DNA of 64,000 nt from Rhynchopus sp. YZ270_cl-10 (lineage: Eukaryota; Euglenozoa; Diplonemea; Diplonemida; Diplonemidae): positions 124,001-188,000 of the forward strand of contig OZ037871.1 of assembly GCA_964035575.1 (NCBI GenBank), given 5' to 3'. Positions 1 to 11,478 of this stretch are shown one piece after another. Below the pieces are notes generated by a model, which did not search any database, was not told the origin of the DNA, and worked only from the letters and a program-made list of their open reading frames with translations. Position numbers and translations under genes: made by a program. Numbering within the stretch: position 1 is the first letter of the stretch; the number at the start of each line of letters is the position of its first letter.

Positions 1-641
1 ACCCTGATAATTTATAAATAGAAGCACAATGTGCAGCGTGAGGAGTGAATGAAAAAAAAAGTGCAAAAAAAAATAATACCATCCGCTGTTTGTGGCAGTA
101 CAATATACACGCAAAAAGGGGGGTAAAATTAGAGGGAAATTCGTTGGCAAAGTACACATTCCTCATTAGCTTTCTGAAAAAGATTTTTTTTGTAGTTTCG
201 ACAATCACCTGTCCGAGGACGGGTTCTGTACACATTTTTTTTTTTTTGTTTTTTTTTGTAACATGAGATTTAACTTGTGGTGTTTCACTAAATTGCAATA
301 AGACGACTTGAGATGAGCGCAAATATAACTCAAAAGAAAAAGAGGGATAACCCTTCGACACATAACTTGTATTTTCTTTTAATAGACAGGCGTAAAATCC
401 ACAGCGGTTCTTTTGAATGTGACAAGCTATTTGGAATGAGCAAACCACCTGGACAAACCTTCCCCCCTCACATCAGCTTTGGCTAAAGAGAGGGCGTTCA
501 GTTTAATTTTGTTTTGTTTTTTTGTTTTGTTTTTTTGTTTTTTGAAAATGCAAATGCACTACCGTCCATTAGATGGCAGGCACCAGGATGGGAAATCCTC
601 ACAACGATCTCAGAGTCACCTGTTGGCGTGAAGATCAAGTT

Positions 642-758
642 TACTTGAAATACAACAGCCCCGTTGTGTACCTTGGTACACAGCATGACCAGGTGTACCG
701 GGGTGGACCCCCCCCCCAACCATGCAGTCCTACAATCCATTTTTTCGTGGTTTGCATC
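642..758 (+). repeat. Three-hairpin dispersed element (family D), long copy
   Basis: This is a long member of a 110-120 bp family. It starts with the block around ACTTGAAATACAA. Then come a stem GGTACAC/GTGTACC, a small GGGG-TGGA-CCCC hairpin, and an AACCA/TGGTT stem that encloses the conserved block GTCCTACAATCCAT. The same modules in the same order recur at 49976-50082 and, partly, at 29880-29960, 30078-30160 and 38346-38440. Confidence 0.7.
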
Positions 759-1144
759 TGATCAAAACAACACTACAGGGCTAACCCAAAAAGGGATAAT
801 ATGTTCCTTTTCTTACATCCTATCATATCACACACAATTTGGGGCAATATTCTGCACAAGAATTACCCCCATTATCAGAACACACACAGCTTGCGATAGG
901 TACACACAACGAGAGCGAAAACAGCAAAAAAAAAAAAAAACACACAAAAAAAAATCATCACACAGTGTGCAGGATACAGGATGCAATATTTGTGCCTGTC
1001 TGGAAGACGTATTTCACAGGGTTGCTTTGTTTTGTGTAGACCTTTTGAAGCATGACCCACAGAGAGGTAGATTCGTGGAAGCTGTGGGGGTTTCTCTGGT
1101 CTGACAACGCCTTTTAAAAAGGCGGCAAAGTGTTGGTAAATAAA

Positions 1145-1182
<38 letters not shown>

Positions 1183-1300
1183 CAAAAGAGTTTTTTCAAA
1201 AAAAACCCAACAGAAATCTGAGGGAATATTCCCTCCCATTCATTTTGTATTCGATTCACTAAAGGAAAGTAAAAAAGAAAAAAAGAAAAAAAAAAGAGTG

Positions 1301-1343
1301 TTGAAAGTGCAAACGCCCCATCGTTCATCGGACGCAGACACTG
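1301..1343 (+). repeat. Bipartite hairpin element (family C)
   Basis: This copy has the family's 5' block (TTGAAAGTGCAAACGCC), the variable middle hairpin (here CCGA-type bases around TTCAT) and the closing block GACGCAGACACT. AGTGC and a GCACT-type sequence pair across the element. It lacks the second hairpin that longer copies carry. Confidence 0.6.
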
Positions 1344-1630
1344 GGAAATATAAAAAAAAAATGCACATTTGGGGAAGAGGGGTGTAGATAAGATTTAGAA
1401 AAATCGGTGGAGAAAAAAAAGTGGGTTTACAGATCTTTTTTGAACAATGTAATTGCAGGGAAGAGGAAATGGATGTTCGGAAGGAGAGGAGAAAAAACAA
1501 TAGGGCAAGCATTAAGGAGAACTGCCCAAGAAAGGGCTGCGAAAAAGCAAAGAGAAGTTGAAAGTGCAAACGACACACCGGACACCGGGGACGCAAAGCA
1601 CTGAAACAAAACAAAAAAAAAAGTTTGTAA

Positions 1631-1661
1631 GATGAACCTGAGCCTCACGGACTTAGTCACC
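1631..1661 (+). repeat. CTCTCGT hairpin element (family A), variant
   Basis: This is a family A member beginning AAGATGAA. Its CTGAG/CTTAG inner stem contains one G-T pair, and it ends TTAGTCACC. The loop is CCTCACGGA rather than CTCTCGT. Confidence 0.55.
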
Positions 1662-3416
1662 GATTCAAACGAAGGAGAGGAACGCTTCAATGATTCTATT
1701 TTGTGAAAAATTTGGGTTAAATGTAGGGGGGCCTATGCACCGGCTATTCCTTCATTTGGCTCGGAAAATTTGGCGCCTTTCGGCAAAAAAACCCAAAAAT
1801 AGATGAAACTACCCTATATACCTCACCAAAAATCACTTTCCGCCGGGTTTCAGGCACTTTTGAGCCTTTTTTCTTCAATTTTTTTTTTGAAAAAAATCTG
1901 CAAAAAAACTGAAAATGGCAAAGGCAAATCCAGTGTAAAATGACAATTTTCAACAAAATGTGCGTTTAAATGTGCCAACGGGCAGCATTTTGTTTAAATT
2001 TTTGCTCATTTGAGTCCACAGAGTCCCAAAAAATGCATTGCCGGGGTCGTAGGTCAAAAAAGACTTAGTAATTTCAATTTAAAATCAAAAGGAGCCAAAA
2101 TTACCGGTATAGGCTCCCCTATTAAATGTTTGGATTTTTTTTTGTTTGATAAATTGGTGTTCCAGAGGGCCTATATTGACATGTCCTTGACAGGTGTTTC
2201 AGGAACACCATAAATTGATAAATTGACGACGTGTAGGCACCTCGCTTTGTTTCGTGTGATCTCCACGCACAGTTTTTTTTCTTTTGCTATTTCGACAAAT
2301 CTCCCCAGTACTTGGAGGACTAGGGGTTTGTACTCAAATATTGGTCAAAGCCTTTTTGATTAAAAAAAATTGGCTCATGTTGCGGGGGTTTTTTTTGTGG
2401 GAATCGACAATCACTCTCTTGTCAAAAAAAAAGGAAAAATAGAAAAATGGGGATGGAAAAAAAAAAAATCATGTTCAGTTCTATGCTGACACCTTTGGAA
2501 AGAAAGAATAAGATAATGAGTGCTTGGACACTGCGTTGTACATTGTATTTGACATTAGACCTACACTGGACCACGGAGGAGGGGATTTTTTTTTTTGTTT
2601 TTTTGTCGTTGTTGTTTGGTCCGACACGAACGGCAAGAAACAAAGACAACAACACCCCAACCAACGCTCCTTTGTTTTGGAAACAATAAAAATAAAACAG
2701 AAAATTTTGAAAGATGAATGTGTCTAGAGCACACACCACACACACACACCTTTGTAAAAACCAAACTCATGTGTCCTCGCAAAACACATAACAAAGAGAA
2801 TAGTTTATAATGACCCTAAGCCTCTCATGCATAAGCCACCTTGAAAAAAAAGTCAACAACAACAACAAAACCCCCTCTCCCCTCCCCTCCCCTATGTTGC
2901 GTTGTGCGTTGACCAAAAATACTACAGAAATGCTTTTGTTTGCCTCACCATCACCTTTGATCACCTTGTACGCACCTGCCATGAGGTGGGGTGGTGGTTT
3001 CAGGACTAAAAACAAACCTCCGAGAGAAGAAGCAAAGAACTGCATTGAAAAGTTGTCTCAAAACGTTGGTAAGCTCACTACGAACACATGCCACACCAAA
3101 ACATTTAAATTCAACTAAATCATGACAGCTCTTCTGGTCTCGACTCATGAAAGACTCTAAAAAATAAGATGACATTTGTGACCACCTCATGTTCAAAAAC
3201 ATAACATATTAACAAGGACAGTGTTGTGATGCCTTGTGTTTCGGGGAGAAGGAGAAGAGGGCAAATTAACGAGAGAAAATGTAGTAGTTGAAATGTGCAC
3301 AAAAACGCACGGTCAAAAATAAAAATAAAAAGTCGGTAAAAAAGAGCAGTTGCCTGCTAGGGGGGAAGAAAAATTGCGATAATATATTGGATTGAACGCC
3401 CTGATGTCTTTGACCC

Positions 3417-3654
3417 TTACCCGCCAGAAAAAAAAACATTGCAGGTATTGGCCGCTAATCCTTTTGACCTACTATTTAAAAAACCTCGTGCAGCCAGGGC
3501 CCGAAGACCCTCAGTCATCAGAGAGCCGTCGTCGTTACCTTTGTTGGAAGGTGTGGAGACTTCTCTAATGAGAGGGTCGTGTTTGCCCTTGGGTTTCACT
3601 TTGGGTTTGAGACGAAGGTATTTGTCTCGTGTCCACGTGATCCCAGAGGGTTAA
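3417..3654 (-). pseudogene. Possible coding remnant, unrecognised
   Basis: Read on the minus strand, about 75 codons stay open with a more balanced composition than the surrounding A/T runs (…WTRDKYLRLKPKVKPKGKHD… then …MTEGLRALAARGFLNSR…). There is no ATG near its 5' end and no recognisable domain, so it is not a complete gene. It could be an isolated exon, a decayed duplicate of a gene outside the window, or chance. The minus orientation matches the host genes, which slightly favours a host remnant. Confidence 0.25.
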
Positions 3655-4018
3655 AAAACAGTAGCTGGATATAAACTAATTTTCATGTACTTTCCGAGAA
3701 AGCACGGACTTTGCGAGAGGGGTTTGTAAAATGAAACAAAAGAAAACAAAACAAAGTCAAACAACGAAAAATTGAACAGATAAAAGAAAAAAAAAGCGAG
3801 AAAGAATGATGCCGGGGGGGAAACAGTTCTAATTTTTCGTTCATTTTTTAAAAAAACTAATATCCTTTGTTGAGGTTGTTGAGGGGGAAGGGGAGGGAAC
3901 AGCGAGTAAAAACGACGAAAAACGATAACACAATACTTGGGTGATGCTACCCACCCCTTTTTTTTTGCATTTTTTCCCGCCGTTTACTCTTTTTTTTTTC
4001 CCCCCTCATCATCTCTCC

Positions 4019-4192
4019 CTCACAGTACTTCACGGATTAGAAAACTTGGCCATTTTAGCGGTAGACTCCCCGAGGGTTGTCTCCAAGCTACTGTACCATA
4101 TTTTTGTTCAGATTCATCCTCCATGTACGTTTACTGGAGCAGAGATCTCTCGGCCACGTGGCCTATTTCTTCACGAATGCCATTTTGCGTAA
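4019..4192 (+). pseudogene. Possible exon remnant with AAA-ATPase-like patterning
   Basis: On the plus strand a strong polypyrimidine tract (about 3980-4023) ends in CACAG at 4021-4025, a good splice-acceptor shape. The open frame through it includes KLLYHIFVQIHPP and RPRGLFLHE. The order of these patterns recalls the segment just before the Walker A motif in Rix7/NVL-type AAA ATPases (L-x-H, HP, then PRG-x-LLHG). The Walker A glycines and lysine are absent and the frame stops soon after. The resemblance is by eye only and may be chance. Orientation is opposite to the host genes. Confidence 0.2.
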
Positions 4193-4532
4193 AAAAAAAA
4201 GGGTTCAAAAAAAGTGAATTGTGTCCACAGATCTTTCGGTGCCTCACCGTGACATACGGATGCAGGCACTACAGGCCCCCCTTTGGCTTCATCAAAACCC
4301 CTAGAGAGACGAGCTTCATAAGGGCAGTAAAGAAAGGCGGGAAGAGAAAAAAAAAATCTTGATCAAAAAGGTGTTCTGTTTCTCTACGACACTCATCTAT
4401 TACCAACCTATCGGGTTATGGAATACCGCTGGTTTTGAAGGGTGCGTTTTAGTACACCCTCCTTGCCTCTGCTCTTGTGATAGATTAACAAATTCTTGGT
4501 GGAACAAAAAACAAAAAACACACACAAAATGG

Positions 4533-4589
4533 CAAAAACAAATTCATATACTTTCAAATAAAATTTGAAAGTATATGAATTTGTTTTTG
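4533..4589. repeat. Perfect 27-bp palindrome with a 3-base spacer
   Basis: The arm at 4533-4559 (starting CAAAAACAAATTCATATACT) is the exact reverse complement of 4563-4589, separated by AAA. It could extrude as a cruciform or fold as a long hairpin in RNA. No other copy was seen in the window. Confidence 0.9.
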
Positions 4590-4990
4590 TTGGCAAAAAA
4601 AAAAAAGGCTCGGATCTGGAGGGTTGATTTTGTTCGGTTGGGTTTAAGTTTAACTGTTATTTGATAAATTTTGTTGGAGTAGTATACGTTGCCTCGGTTG
4701 TGTTGCCACAGTTGTGCAAATCTCCACTTTCCATGTATTTTTTTCCCTTTGCAAGAATCAACAACCGGGGTGGGGAAAAGGCGAGCTGGATTGAGGGGGA
4801 AGAGGGGAGGCGATTTTCACCCAAATTTGGGGTTTTTTTTTTCAAAATACGATATAATCGTTTCAGCGCAGGACAACATCATGTATGGGAAGGGGATGAT
4901 CACATGAATCAGGTGTCCAAAAAAAAGTGAAGTTGATAGTGCAAACGCCTCTGGGACGCAGGGCACTGACAAAAAAAAAAAGATACATCA

Positions 4991-5096
4991 GAGGGTCCTC
5001 AAAAACCTGGTTAATTCCCGGTTGTTCCCGGTTAATCCCAAAAAATGCTTTCGTTTTTCCTTATTTTCCCTAAAATTCGGAGTTTTGAGGACCCTC
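4991..5096. mobile_element. Miniature inverted-repeat element, 106 bp
   Basis: The termini GAGGGTCCTCAAAA (4991-5004) and TTTTGAGGACCCTC (5083-5096) are exact reverse complements. The non-coding interior contains the doubled phrase CCCGGTT. No clear target-site duplication is visible. The form is that of a non-autonomous DNA transposon; no autonomous partner with these ends occurs in the window. Confidence 0.6.
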
Positions 5097-5433
5097 CACT
5101 CTATCAGTTTATTTTTGTGTCGACAAATCACTTTGCTCCAAAAAAAAAAATGGAACAAAAAGTTCTGTACTAAAAGCTAGTTAGAAGCTCAGAAGATGAA
5201 CCTAAGCCTCTCCTGGACAACCGTAGAAAAATAATCAGCCAAACTCTTTTGGCTGCAAAAAAAAAAGAAGAGAATTTGAAAACACTACTCACACAAAAAC
5301 CTATCACAAAAAGCAAAAAAACGGGGGGGAAAAACTGTTTCAGGTGGACTCGACGTGCCTGTATATATTTGACACACCCTTTTTTTCCCCTTACTCACCA
5401 TATTTTTTTTTGGAACATTTTTTTTTTGAACAT

Positions 5434-8196
5434 TTACAGCGCTTCTGGGAACGGGGACTTGATTTTGAAGATGTTGATTGGGGCTGGAGGGGAGCCGGTG
5501 TGGAGGGTGTGGGCGATGAGGGCACGGACGAGGTCGGCACCGTCGAGGCTGCAGTTTTCGAGGAGGAGCTTGGCGGCGTCGGCGTCTCCGTCATAGAGCG
5601 AGACGACGGCAGCGTTGAGTTTGCGGTACGGGTCGGATGTGGTGGACTGCTCGAGCTGGTACATCCACTCCTCGTTGTCCGCCTCCTTCGAAATGACGAT
5701 CTTATGCACCAACGTCTCCTTGTCGTTCTTCAGCAGCACCTTCACCATCTTCTGCAGGACGTAGTGAAACGCAGCATCCGTCGCCACGTTCCCATCGCAC
5801 AGCATCGGCACTCCCCACTCCCGCCCAGCACGCTCCAGCATCCGCACAGTGCACGCGACGTTTCCAATGATAGTGTACTTCTTAAACCCAACGCACCCCA
5901 TGTTCCCAACAACTGCATGGCCAGACGCAAACGCCATGTTCACCTTAATTTTGTCCTTGAACTGTGCCTGGAGGAGGTAGCCCAGATCCACAGCATGGTT
6001 CTTGTGGCTCGCAGACGGCATGCTGGTGTTGAAGGAGACAAGCACGCGGTCGCCTGAGAACTCATCGACAATGCCACGCTTCTTGCGTGCGAGCTGTACG
6101 ATTGGCTCCAGGTAGCTCGTGATGAGGTCCACCGGGCCCTTGGAAAACTCAAGAAGCGTGTGCATGCCCTCGATGTTGGTCATCATGAGGGTCACGCTTT
6201 TGCTTGCAGTCGTTGCGTCAAAGACGTTGGTGCGGTTGAGGGTCGCGACAGAGGGTGTGACGTCAGAGGAGCGGACGCTCTTCTTGTCGTATGCAGAAGC
6301 AGACTTGCGCTCTGTGATGGTCTTGATGTCCTCCTCCACCTCCGACGCAGTGTCGACCAGAAGCGACTGCGGCAGGTACTGCCTGTACTCAGTAAGGTTC
6401 TCAATCATCTTCTTGAAGGACTTCTCCATCTCCTTGACCTCCGCAAGCACGGACAGCGGTCTGTGGTGGTCCACCTGTTCAAGGTTCATGGTCGCAACGT
6501 AAGACATGTCTGTCATCAGGTTGATCAGTGGCTGGGTGATGCGGAACACAAGCGCAATCGTCAGCAGAATCGGGATCACAACACAGAAGGTGACCACAAT
6601 GTAGAGCACGGTGCGAGCTTTCTTCAGGTCGTCGTTGACGCTGTCCTCAGACTCCTTGATGCCAGCGCGTGTCGCCAGGTTGATTGCGTCCACCTTGCCG
6701 AGCACTGCGTAACGGTCGATCACTGTCACCACGTACCAGTCCACTGTAACGGGACCAAGGGTGAAGGGCTTGACGCTGTGGGTGTGTGGTGGTGGTGGGT
6801 GGTGGTGTGGCGGCGGTGGTGACATACCTCACGTAGAACTCCTCCTCCGTGGCGTTCGTCTCGTTCGTGGTGGGCATGTAGAAGTTTCCCGGTGTCGTGC
6901 GTGTCACCTGGTCCTCGTAGCGCGACGTGTTCGTGCCGTTCACCTCGATGATACCCTCCAGGTGCACCGCTGTGCCTGCGACGTACATGTCCGAGCATTT
7001 AGTTGCACTCTGTGGGGCGCGGTACCAGAACGTGCCTGCCTGCTCCGAGTTGCTCACGAAGAATGCACTGTGGGTGGGATGGGATGGGATGGTACGTGTT
7101 TCTTTTGTTGACCTATTTCACAATTTCACACTTTCTTACATATGAACTCACAATTGAAAAGAAAATTAGTTTCCTTCAAAAAAATTGAAAACACAACATA
7201 CGATCCGTGACTGGTCCCTGCAAGCACGCCGGCTTGGTACCCTGGGACGGCCCAGTTGCCCTTGATGACAATGAACATGCGTGCCTTGGGCGATCCGAGG
7301 TCGAGGTTCTCGAGGAACTCAGACACACCACGCAGGTCGCTGCCCGCGACGATCGTGCCAAGCGCGTAGCCCCCTGCGTGGTTGCCCCAGTCGCATGCGG
7401 TGAGCACACTGACATACGGCCCCACGGGCACAAGCGGTGTGTTGTACACTGTGCCCATCGGCGTCGCACCAAAGAGCATCAGGTTGTCCTTCACGATGTC
7501 GCCGTTGCCGTACTCACACGGCGACTCCAGGTACTTACCCTCCGTCATCATCCCCAACTCCCCTACACAGTCAGTCCGATGTCCGTTTGAGGTGTTGTCC
7601 GGAAAGCCGAAAAGGTCCCCTGACCCATCCAATGAGATGTCCCCAACAAGCGTGCGGTTGATGTTCGGGATGCCGGGGATGTCGTAGTCGGTGCCGTTGT
7701 TGAGCACACCGTGGATGTGGTGGTAGCCGTCCTTGGGGTTCTTCATGGTGTGGATGTTCTCTGTCACGGTGAAGGACTGCCATTTTATGGTGTTCAGACT
7801 GATTCCGTCGAGCTGCGGGTAGGTCAGCAGTTGGTTGTACATCAGCGAGCGCTGCGAGTAGATGAACTCCCAGGACTGCTGCTCTACGGGGTCGGCTGCG
7901 CTGAGAATGCGGCAATGTGCGTCAACGGCGTTCTGCGCGACACCCCAGAAGCTAGCAAGATGCCGCACCCCTCCGTCACCAAGCTCATTCAAAAATTTGT
8001 CCGTCACATCCAAAACCGTAGTAGAGCCAGCTTCAAAGGCACCTTCAACAGACGCATCGCGAGATTTCTTTGTATCATCCAACGCACGATCCGAAGACAC
8101 AATACTCAACAAAGTGCACACCGTACCCACCACTACAATGCACGCAACAACCAGACCTACTGTCACAGAGCGAATCGATACTGCCTGGATTGCCAT
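5434..8196 (-). CDS. Cache-type receptor with degenerate class III cyclase-like domain (copy A)
   Basis: Three exons, 8196-7202, 7067-6828 and 6775-5434, join to an 858-residue frame. Introns are 134 and 52 nt, with GTATGT donors and CACAG acceptors, both in phase 2. An N-terminal membrane anchor (residues about 8-33) precedes a large outer region that ends in a Cache-like motif (DWYVVTVIDRYAVLG, about 424-438). A second membrane span (about 467-490), a HAMP-like linker and a class III nucleotidyl cyclase-like domain (about 604-745) follow. The expected first metal-binding Asp is Asn612 (MMTNIEG). GD at 653-654 is kept. The later IGD motif reads IGN (Asn716), and the usual N-x-x-x-R catalytic pair does not align. 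It is probably a surface sensor whose cyclase domain is inactive or regulatory. Its paralogue at 12627-15300 has the same exon plan. Confidence 0.88.
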
Positions 8197-8206
8197 ATTA
8201 AAAAAA

Positions 8207-8232
8207 AGCTATGAAAAAGAGAAAAAAAAGTT
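8207..8232 (-). promoter_or_regulatory. Probable trans-splice acceptor for Cache receptor A
   Basis: On the minus strand a TTTTTTTTCTCTTTTTC tract runs into CATAG (AG at 8210-8209), 13 bases before the start codon. This is the polypyrimidine-AG arrangement used by spliced-leader acceptors. A perfect family A hairpin lies just upstream at 8241-8262. Confidence 0.5.
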
Positions 8233-8240
8233 CAGATGAA

Positions 8241-8262
8241 CCTAAGCTCCTCTGAGCTTAGG
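8241..8262 (+). repeat. CTCTCGT-family hairpin with extended stem
   Basis: CCTAAGCTC (8241-8249) pairs perfectly with GAGCTTAGG (8254-8262) around a CTCT loop. It is preceded by the family's GATGAA. Compared with the standard CTAAGC/GCTTAG stem, the added bases change on both arms so that pairing is kept. It lies about 45 bases upstream of the receptor A start codon. Confidence 0.75.
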
Positions 8263-8696
8263 GAAGAGAGGGAAGATGGGAGGAAGAAAAAAGAGGAAGA
8301 AAAAAGGGAGGAAGAGAAGAGAGATGAAAACTATTAAAAAGAACGGATGAGAGGGGGCAGGGCAGGGCAGGGGAGGGGAGGAAGGGGGGTGTGAGAAAAA
8401 AAACCTTTTTTTTTTCACAAAATGAAGAAAAGAAAGGGGGGGTGTGGTGCCCGCAGTGGGGAGGCTGTTAAATGGTGTAGTGTTGAGGGTGGATGGGGGG
8501 TATGCAGTAAAAGCAGGAAAATAAAAAGCAGTTGTAAGATTTTTGGTCATAATCTGTTAAGTTCAGTGTAGCTTCTTTGGGTGTCGCAGACTGTTCAGTA
8601 GCATTTTTTTTTGAGAGGCTGTTTACTAGGGGAAGTAGGGGGATCGGATCGGTTTCCCGGAATACCAAAAAAAAATAATTTGTCTTTTCTTTTTAT

Positions 8697-8835
8697 TTGA
8701 AAACTTGGTTTGTATTAGCGTAGCCACCCCGAGGATGCACTCCACTATTTATGTACCTGCAAGCAGTAGCTGAAAAGGAGAAATAGTTTCCTCCGATACG
8801 GCTGCCAATCACCTCCCTCCAACAGGGTAATTCAG
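8697..8835 (+). repeat. A-box-like segment followed by a conserved 68-bp segment
   Basis: Positions 8697-8752 (GAAAACTTGG…TAGCCACCCCGAG…CTCCACTATTT) match 21604-21655 and, inverted, 37432-37482. Positions 8768-8835 (GGAGAAATAGTTTCCTCCGA…CTCCAACAGGGTAAT) match 33366-33440 inverted, with few differences. Both are dispersed non-coding repeats. Confidence 0.7.
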
Positions 8836-9680
8836 CAACCAACGAAAAAACCTTTTTCCCCTTTTACTTACTTGTCAGAGTTACTATTGAGGAAGGGGGT
8901 TAAAGGGAAAGATGCGAACACAAAAAAGATACTAAAATATATGAAAGAGCGGAGTGGCGGTGGTGATGGGGCAAAAGAGCATCGAATATCTTCTGTTGTG
9001 TTGCCGATGCTGTTGCTGGGGCATGCTTTGCAGTCTTCTCCGTCGGCGCACTGCACCACACTTCAGCAGACTGTGCATCAGTGTTGTGTGTTGCACCTAC
9101 AAAGAGGACCGCAATAGAGATACAAGATAGTCACATACAGTAGTGCCATTGGAAAGGTGGGGATGTACCACTGCTGCACACGGGGTGTTTGATTGTTTGT
9201 TTGCTTGCTTTGTTACTTGGTCCATGCCCTTCCGGCAAGTGTTGTGTTCTGTGGGCTAGCCAGGTCTTGCGACCCGATTAGTGACTTTATTACTCAGCAT
9301 CAGGGTAGAGTACCGTAGGTGCTGTGTTGTTTGTGCTAGTTTTTTTTTTGATTTTGTTTTTGTGACGTATTATTAAAAGGCATCCCCTAGAACCAACATA
9401 AGAGTAACCCTTCGTCCGTGCACCCGCAAAACAGATGCATCTTGAACGGTTCCTCTCTACTGTCTCATGCCTCCTCTGGTGTCTCGGGATATGCGAAAAT
9501 ACATCCCACACAGAGAAAGGCTGGGACAAAAGGGAATAGAAACGGTGCAGAAAAAGTTGGTAATATGAGTCACCCAGCCTTTTCGTGTTTCATCACCTTC
9601 GTTGAAGGTGGAGTGTTTTGTACACAGCTGCACTCTTCCAACAATCTGTCAAAGGGGGTGGGGAAGGAAACGAAATTTGT

Positions 9681-9711
9681 AAGATGCATGTGCCTCTCGT
9701 GCACACATATC
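9681..9711 (+). repeat. Family B hairpin
   Basis: The TGTGC stem pairs with GCACA around a CTCTCGT loop. The flanks AAGATGCA and CATATC extend the pairing imperfectly. Confidence 0.7.
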
Positions 9712-9820
9712 TAGGAAAGGGGCATGGCCTGACCCGACAAAGGGCCTGCCAAGGCTGTGTGTCGATGAAGCATTCACCCAAGAGGGTGTAGGTTGCTCGA
9801 TGACAGCTTAAAAAAGGAAT

Positions 9821-9921
9821 GCCGTATTCGTACAAATTATCGTAAAAAAAGGGTCGAACGTTCCAGAAAAAAATCCTGAAAAGGTCGAACATTAGGACAG
9901 TCAATATTTGTACGAATACGG
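9821..9921. mobile_element. Miniature inverted-repeat element, 101 bp
   Basis: The ends GCCGTATTCGTACAAAT and ATTTGTACGAATACGGT are reverse complements apart from the outermost base. The interior carries two GGTCGAAC-type blocks. A terminal fragment of the same kind (CGAATACGGTACTT) occurs near 28697, so this is a family rather than a unique palindrome. Confidence 0.6.
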
Positions 9922-10276
9922 TACTTTATTTTTTCCCTTTTCAATTTTTACAAGGGGGAGGTACATTTTTTTTGGAAATGGATCACACCAAAAAGCCTTG
10001 CCCAGCAAAGGGCAGAGAGATGGGCATGAACAGAGCGGAGAAAACAAATGATTAGTTTTGGTGTTATCGTTTAAGCAGAAACGTGGCGCGTGGACCTAGA
10101 TGAAGGCCTTCGAGCCACTCGAGCTATATTTAGGGGAAACAAAAAAAGACTGTTGTAAGATGAATGCCTCTTGCGAGAACAATGTTTATCGAGAGAAGAA
10201 GAAGAAATCTCAAAAAATAATGTTTTCTGGCAAAGAGGTGAGAGGGAAGGGGGTAAGGGTGGGAGATCATAAAAAA

Positions 10277-10350
10277 GTGAAGTTGATAGTACAAACGACT
10301 CTCTAGGGAAGGCACTGACACTCTGTGTATTGTCGAACCCCCGGAGTGTT
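10277..10350 (+). repeat. Bipartite hairpin element (family C), long copy
   Basis: The 5' block GTGAAGTTGATAGTACAAAC is followed by AGGCACTGACACTC and the second hairpin ending GAACCCCCGGAGTG. In this second module CACTC pairs with GAGTG. The full two-hairpin layout recurs at 21349-21420 and 24311-24382. Confidence 0.65.
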
Positions 10351-11442
10351 TCTTATTTTTCACACCGGTTCCATGGAATTTCCTCAAGTTAGGTAAATTG
10401 ACAAACATGCAACAAGTGCTCAAAAAGTTGAAATATCTGGCATTAATCGATTGGTTCACTGATCTATTTTAAGTTTGGTGGAAATTGTATTTGTTTACTG
10501 AAAAAAACACCTTTAAAACGGGGTTTCCAAGTGTTTTAAAAAAAAAAAAAACACCTTGAAAGATGACTAGAAATCTCCCACATAGGCCAAGTAATACGAT
10601 GATATACTGTACCAGACGTGGGTGAAAAATGCTACGTGTGTTATCGACAACCTGTCCCTGGACGGGGTTCTGTACACACAAAGTTTAGTCGCCCGAAGGC
10701 TAATGAATTTCAAAAGGTATAGATGCAGATCATCCTCAACCCAATGAAAAATGCTATGTGATTTTTTTAGTGATTTGTTTTGTTGTGGTGGGAGACTGGG
10801 TTTGTTTTTATGGGGGAAAAAAAACAGGGAAGAATCAAAATGCAGGGTTGTCTGAGTATTAAGTGAAATGTGAAGCACAATGAAAAGCTTATACGCTGAA
10901 CCCACCTTGAAAGAATTGTGCAACGTAAGTGGAAGCAAAGCGCAAAGAAACCTTGTAAGTGCGGTACACCGTACAGGGTTTCAGTTCAGAAAGAAACACT
11001 TTCTGTGCATAGAAAATTGGCTTAAAATACAAAGCACTCCCGAAAAAGAAGAGAAACAGGCAGAGCCTCAGTACGCCCATCTGCGCCCAAAACCTTTTGC
11101 TTCTTTTGTTCAATGTGCAGGTCTCTCACTGAACACTAACCTACGACTACGAGGGGCTTCCTAAACTCTTTTGAGAACTCATTTGAGCGCAGCTATTTTT
11201 TTGGATTTTTTTTTTTTTTTTGGGGGCAGGTTGAGAGGATGATGGTTTAAAGTGGTAGGGAAGAACGTAAAGAATAGTGTGGGAATATGACCCTCAGCTT
11301 CATGTGTCACCTTGAACATAACCCTAAGTTGAGGCTATGCAGTTTCGAGGAACGCAGACACTACGGAACACTACGACAATCCTGTGATCGTCACGGCAAT
11401 GTGATCCATCACTCTTTGTGATAAAAGAGGGAGGTGAAATAT

Positions 11443-11478
11443 AGATCAGCCCCGTCGCTTAGTTATAGCAGGGGCTGA
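11443..11478. repeat. Isolated 9-bp hairpin
   Basis: ATCAGCCCC pairs with GGGGCTGAT across a 17-base loop. No other copy was found. Role unknown. Confidence 0.5.

Larger units (their letters stand above)
1..5433. other. AT-rich spacer without a convincing gene
   Basis: This stretch has many homopolymer runs, including about 34 T at 1149-1182. No long open frame has a coding-like composition. It holds hairpin-family copies (1631-1661, 2711-2738, 2802-2842, 5195-5223), bipartite-element copies (1301-1343, 1557-1602, 4927-4970), a three-hairpin element (642-758), an A-box element (4660-4735), a perfect palindrome (4533-4589), an inverted-repeat element (4991-5096), a possible inverted-repeat pair at 1726-1743 and 2103-2119, and two weak coding remnants listed separately. 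Confidence 0.7.

Noticed and set aside
5344-6057. Plus-strand open frame of 237 codons
   Set aside because: It is the complement of exon 3 of Cache receptor A, whose minus-strand frame has recognisable domains and splice sites.
10880-11164. Plus-strand frame of 94 codons
   Set aside because: No domain, spacer-like composition, and it begins within a repeat-like block.
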